Below are positions 38,608 through 45,789 of a DNA stretch of 64,000 nucleotides, piece by piece; within the stretch, counting starts at the first letter, position 1; every line of letters starts with the position of its first letter. The notes under the pieces were generated by a model. It did not search any database and was not told the origin of the DNA. It saw nothing but the letters and a program-made list of their open reading frames with translations. This stretch comes from Kocuria rosea (GTDB lineage: Bacteria > Actinomycetota > Actinomycetes > Actinomycetales > Micrococcaceae), in NCBI RefSeq assembly GCF_023715525.1, contig NZ_JAMBOG010000013.1:28825-92824 (forward strand), written 5' to 3'. Made by a program: the position numbers and the translations under genes.

Positions 38608-40020
38608 ATGACCCAGCTGCTCGATCCCTCCGCGATCCACCCTGCCGCCCTCGACCTGGGGCGGCAGTTCGCCGCCGCCGGCCACGACCTCTCCCTCGTG
38701 GGGGGGCCCGTGCGCGACCTCTTCCTCGACCGCCCCGCCCTGGACCTCGACTTCACGACCGACGCGACCCCGGACCAGACCCTCGCCGCCGTGAAGGGGT
38801 GGGCGGACGCGGTGTGGGAGATCGGCCGGGACTTCGGCACCATCGGGATGCGCAAGGGCGACGTCCAGCTCGAGGTGACCACCTACCGGGCGGAGGCCTA
38901 CGACGCCGACTCCCGCAAGCCGGTCGTGGCGTTCGGCGACTCCCTCGAGGACGACCTGTTCCGCCGGGACTTCACGATCAACGCGATGGCCCTGCGGCTG
39001 CCCTCCCTGGAGCTGGTGGACCCCCACGGGGGGATCAGGGACCTGCACGCGCGGGTGCTGCGCACCCCCGGGACGCCGGAGGACTCCTTCTCCGACGACC
39101 CCCTGCGGATGATGCGGGCCGCGCGCTTCGCCGCCCAGCTCGACGTCGAGGTGGCGCCCGAGGTGCAGGCCGCCATGACGGACATGGCCGGCCGGATCGG
39201 GATCGTCTCCGCCGAGCGGGTGCGCGACGAGCTCGTGAAGCTGGTCTGCGGGCGCCGCCCCCGGCGGGGCGTGGACCTGCTCGTGGCCACCGGGCTGGCC
39301 GGGATCGTGCTGCCGGAGGTCCCGGCGCTGCAGCTCGAGGTCGACGAGCACCACCGGCACAAGGACGTCTACCAGCACTCCCTGACCGTCCTGGAGCAGG
39401 CGGCCGCCCTCGAGACGGGCGCCGACGGGCCCGTACCGGGCCCGGACTTCGCCCTGCGCTTCGCCGCGCTGATGCACGACGTCGGCAAGCCGGCGACCCG
39501 GCGCTTCGAGGACTCGGGGGCCGTGAGCTTCCGCCACCACGAGGCCGTGGGCGCCAAGCTCACGGCCCGGCGGATGCGGGCCCTGCGCTTCGACAACGAC
39601 ACGATCAAGACGGTCAGCCGGCTCGTGGAGCTGCACATGCGCTTCTACGGCTACGGGGACGCCGGCTGGACCGACTCCGCCGTGCGCCGCTACGTGCGGG
39701 ACGCCGGGCCCGTCCTGGAGCGCCTCCACCGGCTGACCCGGGCGGACGTCACGTCCCGCAACAAGCGCAAGGTGGCCCGGCTGGCCGCCGCCTACGACGA
39801 CCTCGAGCAGCGGATCGCGGAGCTGTCCGAGCAGGAGGAGCTCGCCGCCGTGCGCCCCGAGCTGGACGGCCAGCAGATCATGGCCGTCCTCGGCGTCCCG
39901 CCGGGGCCCGTCGTCGGCCAGGCGTACAAGTTCCTCCTGGACCTGCGCCTGGACGAGGGGGAGCTGGGCCCGGAGGAGGCCGAACGACGGCTGCGGGCGT
40001 GGGCCGCGGAGACGCTGTGA
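38608..40020 (+). CDS. CCA tRNA nucleotidyltransferase / poly(A)-polymerase-like
   Basis: 470 residues. The class II nucleotidyltransferase head has SLVGGPVRDLFLD, the metal-binding DLDFTTDA and RRDFTINAMALRL; DDPLRMMRAARFAAQL is the next conserved block. The middle carries an HD domain (HKDVYQHSLTVLEQ, LMHDVGKPATRR), as in actinobacterial and E. coli-type CCA-adding enzymes. Adds or repairs the tRNA 3' CCA; this matters because tRNA-Ile in this window has no encoded CCA. ATG 38608 chosen; ATG 38596 in frame would add four residues. GTGA overlap with the next gene. Confidence 0.93.
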   Translation: MTQLLDPSAIHPAALDLGRQFAAAGHDLSLVGGPVRDLFLDRPALDLDFTTDATPDQTLAAVKGWADAVWEIGRDFGTIGMRKGDVQLEVTTYRAEAYDADSRKPVVAFGDSLEDDLFRRDFTINAMALRLPSLELVDPHGGIRDLHARVLRTPGTPEDSFSDDPLRMMRAARFAAQLDVEVAPEVQAAMTDMAGRIGIVSAERVRDELVKLVCGRRPRRGVDLLVATGLAGIVLPEVPALQLEVDEHHRHKDVYQHSLTVLEQAAALETGADGPVPGPDFALRFAALMHDVGKPATRRFEDSGAVSFRHHEAVGAKLTARRMRALRFDNDTIKTVSRLVELHMRFYGYGDAGWTDSAVRRYVRDAGPVLERLHRLTRADVTSRNKRKVARLAAAYDDLEQRIAELSEQEELAAVRPELDGQQIMAVLGVPPGPVVGQAYKFLLDLRLDEGELGPEEAERRLRAWAAETL

Positions 40021-41309
40021 GCGTCCGCCTCGGCACGGCACCGGCGGAGCCGGCCCCGGCGGGGGAGCACCCCGGCCGGAGGCCCGGGTCCGCCCCCGTG
40101 CGGGGGCTCGGCCCGTGGGTGCTCGCCGGGTTCGCCCTCCACACGGCGCTGCTGGCGTACGTCGTCAAGCTCCCGTGCCGCCTGACGTCCTGGGATCCCC
40201 CGGGCACGTTCCAGACCCTGTGCTACTCCGACCTCCCCACCCTGTATGCCTCCACGGGCATGGCCGAGGGACGGTTCCCCTACCTGGATCCCGGGGCGCT
40301 GCTGGAGTACCCGGTGCTGCAGACGGTCGTGGCCTCCGCCACGGGCGTCGTGGCGCACGCCCTGTCCGGCACGGCCAGTGAAAATGCTTCGCAGGGAATA
40401 TATTTTGACGTCAATGCGCTGCTCCTCGCCGGCGTGTGGGTGGCCGTCGTGCTCGTCCTCGGCCGGATGCTGGGGCGCCCGGGGCCGGCCGTCCTCGCCG
40501 CCCTCGCCCCCGCCGTCGTGGTGACCGGGTTCGTCAACTGGGACCTATGGCCCGTCCTGTGCACCGTCCTCGCCCTGCTCGCCCTCCGCCGCTCCCGGTG
40601 GCTGGTGGGCGGGGCGCTGCTGGGCGTCGGCACGGCCTTCAAGCTCTTCCCCTTCCTGGTCCTGGGCGCGCTGATCGTCCTGGCGATCCGGCGCCGCGAG
40701 GCCGGTCCGGCGCTGCTCGCCGCCGCCGGCGCGGCCGGGGCGTGGGCGGCCGTCAACGTCCCGGCCGCCCTGGCCGACCCGGTGCAGTGGGGCTACTTCT
40801 GGCGCTTCAGCCAGGACCGCGGAGCCGGCTTCTCGTCCGTGTGGCACTGGTGGAACGGGATGGCCGTGCCGCGGCTCGGCGCGCAGCCGCTGTCCGCGGA
40901 GCAGGTCAACGTCCTCGCCCTCGGCGCCTTCGCCCTGGCGTGCGCGCTGGTCCTCGTGCTGGGTCTGGTCGCGCGGGAGGAGCCACGGCTGGAGCAGCTG
41001 GCGTTCCTGGTGCTCGCCGCGTTCGTGCTGACCAACAAGGTGTACTCGCCGCAGTTCGTGCTCTGGCTCGTGCCCCTGGTCCTGCTGGCCCGCCCCCGCA
41101 CCGTGGAGTTCGTCGTGTGGCAGGTGGTCGAGGTGTTCCACTGGGCCGCCGTGTTCAGCTGGCTCGGCCGGGCCTCGGCCGGGCTGCCGGGGACGGAGAC
41201 GGCCGAGGACGTCTACTTCCTGGCGGTGGCCCTGCACACGCTCGCGGTGGGGTATCTGGTGGTGCGGGTCGCGGCGGACGTCCTGCACGGACGACGGGAG
41301 ACACGATGA
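40017..41309 (+). CDS. Polytopic membrane glycosyltransferase-like protein (GT87/DUF2029-like), paralogue 1
   Basis: 430 residues with about ten membrane helices. After the first helix comes YVVKLPCRLTSWDPPG and a periplasmic segment with YSDLPTLY, DPGALLEYPVLQ; these match the polyprenyl-phosphate-mannose-dependent mannosyltransferase group (GT87, DUF2029), in which an Asp in the first loop and an EYP motif are typical. KLFPFL follows the middle helices, and NKVYSPQFVLWLVPLVLLAR lies near the end. Probably adds a sugar outside the membrane to a cell-wall glycan. A run of AT-rich rare codons sits at about 40379-40415. Coupled by overlaps to both neighbours. Confidence 0.72.
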   Translation: MSVRLGTAPAEPAPAGEHPGRRPGSAPVRGLGPWVLAGFALHTALLAYVVKLPCRLTSWDPPGTFQTLCYSDLPTLYASTGMAEGRFPYLDPGALLEYPVLQTVVASATGVVAHALSGTASENASQGIYFDVNALLLAGVWVAVVLVLGRMLGRPGPAVLAALAPAVVVTGFVNWDLWPVLCTVLALLALRRSRWLVGGALLGVGTAFKLFPFLVLGALIVLAIRRREAGPALLAAAGAAGAWAAVNVPAALADPVQWGYFWRFSQDRGAGFSSVWHWWNGMAVPRLGAQPLSAEQVNVLALGAFALACALVLVLGLVAREEPRLEQLAFLVLAAFVLTNKVYSPQFVLWLVPLVLLARPRTVEFVVWQVVEVFHWAAVFSWLGRASAGLPGTETAEDVYFLAVALHTLAVGYLVVRVAADVLHGRRETR

Positions 41310-42496
41310 CCCTCCAGGCGATCCGGACGCGGGGCGGCAGCGCGCTGCTGCTCGGAGGACTGGTCCTGTACGCGGTGGCGATGGCGTGGCTGCTGCGGCT
41401 GCCCTGCCGGGTGGCGGACGGGACCGCGCGCTTCCCCGGGCTGTGCGCCGCCCCGCCCGCCCCCGCCGCCGGGGGAGGGCTCCTCACCGGGGGTCCCGCG
41501 GGGGAGGCGCCGGCGCTCGTCGGGATGGTCACCACGGTCGTCGGCTGGTTCACCACCAACCTCTCCGCGCTGCTCGGCCTGGACGCGGAGCAGGGCGTGC
41601 TCGCGCAGCTGCCCGTGCTGCTGCTGGTCCTCGTGTGGGCCGCCACGGTCGGGGCCGTGCTGCGCTCCACCGGACGGCGGACGGAGGCGCTGGTCATGGC
41701 GGTGGCCCCCGCCGTGCTGCTCGCCGGCTTCGGCACCTGGGACCTGTGGGCCGTGCTGTTCATGACGCTGGCGCTGCTCGGCCACGACCGCGGCCACGGT
41801 GCGGCGGCGGGCGTGCTCCTGGGCCTCGGCGCCTCCGTGGCCCTGTTCCCCGTGGCCGTGCTCCTCGCCGTCCTGCTCCTGGCGGCCCGCCACCGGCAGT
41901 TCCGGGACTTCCTGCGGGTGCTCCTGGGCGCCGTGCTCACCTGGGCGCTGGTCAACGGCCCCTCCGTCCTCACGGCGTGGGAGCGCTGGACGGCCGGCCT
42001 CGCCGCGATGGCGCAGCGGCCCGTCGAGGAGTCCTCGCTCTGGGGGACGTGGTCCCGGACCGCCTCGGCGGTGACCGGGGCGCCCCCCGCCCCGGCGGGG
42101 GAGCACGTGCTGCCCGCCCTCGCCCTGGGTCTCGTGGCGGTGCTCGTGCTCACGCTCGTGGCCCGCCAGGAGCCGGACGCGGCGCAGGTGGCCTTCCTCG
42201 TCCTGGCCGTGTTCGTGCTCCTGGGCCCCCGGTACTCGCTGGTCCAGGTGCTGTGGCTGACGCCCCTCGTGGTCCTCTCGCGGCAGCGCTGGCCGGAGTT
42301 CGCGGCCTGGCAGCTCGTCGAGCTGCTGCACTGGGTGCTCCGCGCCCCGCCCGAGCAGACGTGGCCGGCGCTCGGGGGGGCCGTCCCGGGTGCGCAGGAC
42401 CTTCTCGGCGTGCTGCGCGTGCTGTTCCTGGCCTGTCTCGTGGTGGTGGTGGCGGTCGACGTCCTGCGCGGGCGCGGGATCGGCGCCGGCCGGTGA
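41306..42496 (+). CDS. Polytopic membrane protein, paralogue 2 of the GT87-like gene
   Basis: 396 residues, about ten membrane helices. It is colinear with the preceding protein: LLRLPCRVADG mirrors KLPCRLTSW, LLAGFGTWDLWAVLFMTLAL mirrors VVTGFVNWDLWPVLCTVLAL, and the end (LVARQEPDAAQVAFLVLAVF, RYSLVQVLWLTPLVVLSRQR) mirrors its partner. It has lost the EYPVLQ motif and the KLFPF lysine (now VALFPV), so it may be a non-catalytic partner or have a changed donor or acceptor. ATG 41306 overlaps the upstream stop. Confidence 0.65.
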   Translation: MTLQAIRTRGGSALLLGGLVLYAVAMAWLLRLPCRVADGTARFPGLCAAPPAPAAGGGLLTGGPAGEAPALVGMVTTVVGWFTTNLSALLGLDAEQGVLAQLPVLLLVLVWAATVGAVLRSTGRRTEALVMAVAPAVLLAGFGTWDLWAVLFMTLALLGHDRGHGAAAGVLLGLGASVALFPVAVLLAVLLLAARHRQFRDFLRVLLGAVLTWALVNGPSVLTAWERWTAGLAAMAQRPVEESSLWGTWSRTASAVTGAPPAPAGEHVLPALALGLVAVLVLTLVARQEPDAAQVAFLVLAVFVLLGPRYSLVQVLWLTPLVVLSRQRWPEFAAWQLVELLHWVLRAPPEQTWPALGGAVPGAQDLLGVLRVLFLACLVVVVAVDVLRGRGIGAGR

Positions 42497-42596
42497 CGGG
42501 CCGCCACGGCTCGCGGACCCGGCGGCGCCGGGCGGTCCCGCCCCTCCCGTAGGGTCGGAGACGGCCGGATACGACGAGTGCTCGGGAGGAGCGCCG

Positions 42597-43568
42597 GTGA
42601 TCGAGATCGAGAACCTGACCAAGACCTACGGTGACAGGACGGCGGTGGACGACGTCAGCTTCACCGTGCGGCCCGGCCGGGTCACGGGGTTCCTCGGGCC
42701 CAACGGGGCGGGGAAGTCGACCACGATGCGCCTCGTCGTCGGCCTGGAGTCCGCCACCCGCGGGCACACCCGCGTCAACGGCCGGCCGTACGCCGAGCAC
42801 CGCGCGCCGCTGGCGGAGGTCGGCGTCCTGCTCGACGCGAAGGCCGTCCACCCCAAGCGCACCGCGCGCGCGCACCTCGGCGCGCTCGCCGCGACCCACG
42901 GCATCCCGCGGTCCCGCGTGCAGGAGGTCGTCGACCTCACCGGCCTCGGGGCCGCCGCCGACAAGCGGGTCGGCGGCTACTCCCTCGGCATGGGCCAGCG
43001 GCTCGGGATCGCGGCGGCCCTGCTCGGCGACCCGCAGACCGTCATCCTCGACGAGCCCGTCAACGGGCTCGACCCCGAGGGGGTCGTGTGGGTCCGCCAC
43101 CTCGCCCGCCACCTCGCCGGGGAGGGCCGCACGGTCTTCCTCTCCTCCCACCTCATGTCCGAGATGGCCCAGACCGCCGACCACCTCGTCGTCATCGGCC
43201 GGGGCCGGATCCTCGCGGACGCCCCCATCGACCGGGTCCTCGCCGGGGGCCGCACCCGCACCCGTGTGCGCACGACCGACCGCGACGGCCTGCGCCTCGC
43301 CCTGCGCGGCGCGGGGGCGGAGATCGCGCCGTTCGACGCCGACGGCGCCGTCGTCACCGGGCCCGAGCCGCGGCGCATCGCCGAGGCCGCCCTGGCCGCC
43401 GGGGTGCTGCTCTACGAGCTCACCCCCCTGACGGAGACCCTCGAGGACGTGTACATGGCCATGACGCAGAACGAGGTGGAGTACCGCTCCGGGGCCGGCG
43501 CCGGGCCCGCCCCGGCCGACCCCGCGCCCTGGGCGCGCACCGCCGCACCGAACGGAGACCGAGCATGA
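42597..43568 (+). CDS. ABC transporter ATP-binding protein (CcmA/drug-export type)
   Basis: 323 residues. Walker A GPNGAGKSTT, signature YSLGMGQRLGIAAALLG, Walker B TVILDEPVNGLDPEG and switch His in FLSSHLMSEMAQTADH; the C-terminal ~90 residues follow the DrrA-type extension. Pairs with the permease encoded next (ATGA overlap) as an exporter for a lipid, drug or peptide. GTG 42597 is preceded by GGAGGAG. TAGGGT at 42550-42555 could be a -10 but has no matching -35. Confidence 0.9.
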   Translation: MIEIENLTKTYGDRTAVDDVSFTVRPGRVTGFLGPNGAGKSTTMRLVVGLESATRGHTRVNGRPYAEHRAPLAEVGVLLDAKAVHPKRTARAHLGALAATHGIPRSRVQEVVDLTGLGAAADKRVGGYSLGMGQRLGIAAALLGDPQTVILDEPVNGLDPEGVVWVRHLARHLAGEGRTVFLSSHLMSEMAQTADHLVVIGRGRILADAPIDRVLAGGRTRTRVRTTDRDGLRLALRGAGAEIAPFDADGAVVTGPEPRRIAEAALAAGVLLYELTPLTETLEDVYMAMTQNEVEYRSGAGAGPAPADPAPWARTAAPNGDRA

Positions 43569-44578
43569 GCACCAGCACGCCGACCGCCCACCGCCCGGGG
43601 CCCGTCCCCGGCCCCACCGGGCCGGGCCGGGCCCCGGCGCGGCCCCGGCTGAGCTTCGGGGGCGTCCTGGGCTCCGAGTGGATCAAGTTCCGCTCGCTGC
43701 GCTCGCACTGGATCCTGCTGGGCGTGTCCCTGGTCCTCACCCTGGGCTTCGCCGCCCTCGGGGCGTGGAGCACCCTGACGGTCATCGACATGAACGAGCA
43801 GGCGGCCCGGGACGCGGTCGAGCAGAGCCTCGACGGCCGCTCCCCGGAGGAGCTGGGGCTCACCGAGGAGCAGGTCCAGCAGCGCCAGGACGAGCTGGTC
43901 GCCCAGTCCGAGCGGGACATGGCCGAGGCCTCCGAGCTGAGCCTGCCCGACGGCATGGGCTTCGGCGAGTACCTGGCGATGGCCAGCGCCAACGGCGGGC
44001 TGGAACTGGTCGTGCTCCTCGTGGGCGCGCTCGCCGTGCTGACGATCGGCTCGGAGTACTCCACCGGGTCGATCCGGACCACCATGACCGCGGTGCCGCG
44101 GCGCACGCCCGTGCTGGTCGCCAAGGCCCTGGTGCTCTCCGGGGTGACCTTCCTCTTCGGCGTGCTCGGCGCCTTCCTGTGCCACCTGCTCGTGCAGCCG
44201 ATCCTCGCCGCCGAGGACCTCGGCTACGACGTGTGGCGCGAGGCCGTGCTGCTCAACGTCCTGGCGGTGGGCCTCTTCTACATGATCACGGCGTGGCTGG
44301 GCTTCGGCCTCGGGGCTCTGCTGAAGTCCACGGTGGCCGGGGTCGTGGTGCTGGTGGTGGTCCTGTTCGTGCTGCGCATCGTGCTGTTCGCCCTCAACTT
44401 CGAGTGGCTGGACGACGTCAAGCCCTACGCGCCGGCGGAGGCCGGCCTCGGCCTGACCACGATGTACCAGGCGTCGGACGCCGTGCTCGACCACGTCCAG
44501 TCCGGGCTGGTCTACGGCGCGTGGGGCCTCCTGCTCGTGCTCGCCGGCGTGCTCGTCACCCGGAGGCGCGCCCTCTAG
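43565..44578 (+). CDS. ABC-2-type permease
   Basis: 337 residues. Cytoplasmic Pro-rich start, first helix at about 45-68 (WILLGVSLVLTLGFAALGAW), a long charged extracytoplasmic loop with EQAARDAVEQSLDGRSPEEL, then five more helices after GLELVVLLVGALAVLTIGSE. EYSTGSIRTTMTAVPRRTPV is the characteristic coupling region of ABC-2 exporters. Partner of the ATPase encoded immediately upstream. Confidence 0.87.
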   Translation: MSTSTPTAHRPGPVPGPTGPGRAPARPRLSFGGVLGSEWIKFRSLRSHWILLGVSLVLTLGFAALGAWSTLTVIDMNEQAARDAVEQSLDGRSPEELGLTEEQVQQRQDELVAQSERDMAEASELSLPDGMGFGEYLAMASANGGLELVVLLVGALAVLTIGSEYSTGSIRTTMTAVPRRTPVLVAKALVLSGVTFLFGVLGAFLCHLLVQPILAAEDLGYDVWREAVLLNVLAVGLFYMITAWLGFGLGALLKSTVAGVVVLVVVLFVLRIVLFALNFEWLDDVKPYAPAEAGLGLTTMYQASDAVLDHVQSGLVYGAWGLLLVLAGVLVTRRRAL

Positions 44579-44690
44579 CGGTCCTCCCGGCGGTGGACCG
44601 GCCCCGGCCCTACGATGGGCTGGCGGACCGGCGCGCGGTGCCGCCGGGCCCGCGCGGGCCCGCCGACGGGACGGACCGGGGGGAGCTGCT

Positions 44691-45773
44691 GTGCCGGTGC
44701 CACCGGGGCGGGCCATCACGGGGGACCTCACCCCCGAGGAGTCCCGCAGACTGCGCCGGAGCCTGCAGCGCTGGCTCGTGGTGGTCGTCGTGCTGGTCGC
44801 CGCGCTCACCTCGGTCGTCAACTGGATCTTCGTGGACCGCGAGCCCCAGGACCCGGTGGAGACCTGGCTGGAGGGCCTCCAGGCCGGGCGTTCGCGGCAG
44901 CTGCTGTCCCGGGCGGAGGCCGTCGTGGCGGACCCGGCCCTGGGCGTCTTCCCCAACCGCGTCTACCGCGGCGCCGCCGGGCGGCTCGGCGGCCACGAGG
45001 TCCTGGCGGTGGATCAGCAGGGCGCCCGGGCCGAGGTCTCGGCGCGCGTGTGGTGGGACGACCCCGGCGGCGGGCGCCGCGAGGAGGTCCACCGCTACCG
45101 GGTGCACCAGGTGCGCCTGACGGGGCCCTTCAACGACCAGTGGGAGCTCGACTCGCTGGACGCCGCGCCCCTGGCCGTGCACCTGCCGGCCCCCCTGGAC
45201 GAGCTGTCCGTCAACGGGGAGAGCGTCGACCTCGACGCCGGGGACCGCGAGCCCGACCCCCGGGGACCCGGGGGAACGTGGCGCTTCGAGGCGCTCCCGG
45301 GGGAGTACGCGATCGGCCTGCCGGGGGACTCGTACTACGAGGTGGCCGATCCCCTGGCGCCCGTGACCATGGCGTTCCGCGACCCGCGGCCGGCCGCTGT
45401 GGAGCTGCGCCCGGCCCCGTCGCCGCGGATGTGGCAGGAGACCGAGGACCGGATCCGCGCCTGGCTCGAGGAGTGCATGGCGGCGGAGGAGCTGGCCCCC
45501 GAGCGGTGCCCCTCCTCCCGGCGCTCCACCGGCACGGAGCCCACCGACGTCGAGTGGCGGCTGCTCTCGCGGCCGGCCCTGGTGCTCACCGCGGATCCCG
45601 GGGACCCCCTGCGCTGGAACGCCGGCCGGCACCGACCGGCCGTGGCCCGGCTCAGCTACCGGGAGAACGGCGAGCGCGTCGTGGAGCGGGTCGAGTTCCC
45701 CGTCCGCGCCACCGTGCGCTCCACGGGAGGCAGCGCCGAGATCAGCGTGGGACCGCCGGCGGCCGAAGGCTGA
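44691..45773 (+). CDS. Membrane-anchored extracytoplasmic protein, unknown function
   Basis: 360 residues, no family recognised. One N-terminal membrane helix (about 27-48, LQRWLVVVVVLVAALTSVVN) anchors a large outside domain of mixed Asp/Glu/Arg-rich beta-like sequence. The outside part contains AAGRLGGHEVLAVDQQGARA, YYEVADPLAPVTMAFRDPRP and a two-cysteine segment (EECMAAEELAPERC) that may form a disulfide. GTG 44691 follows GGGGGGAG. It may be co-transcribed with the ABC pair, 112 bp upstream. Confidence 0.6.
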   Translation: MPVPPGRAITGDLTPEESRRLRRSLQRWLVVVVVLVAALTSVVNWIFVDREPQDPVETWLEGLQAGRSRQLLSRAEAVVADPALGVFPNRVYRGAAGRLGGHEVLAVDQQGARAEVSARVWWDDPGGGRREEVHRYRVHQVRLTGPFNDQWELDSLDAAPLAVHLPAPLDELSVNGESVDLDAGDREPDPRGPGGTWRFEALPGEYAIGLPGDSYYEVADPLAPVTMAFRDPRPAAVELRPAPSPRMWQETEDRIRAWLEECMAAEELAPERCPSSRRSTGTEPTDVEWRLLSRPALVLTADPGDPLRWNAGRHRPAVARLSYRENGERVVERVEFPVRATVRSTGGSAEISVGPPAAEG

Positions 45774-45789
45774 GCCCACCGCCTCCGGA

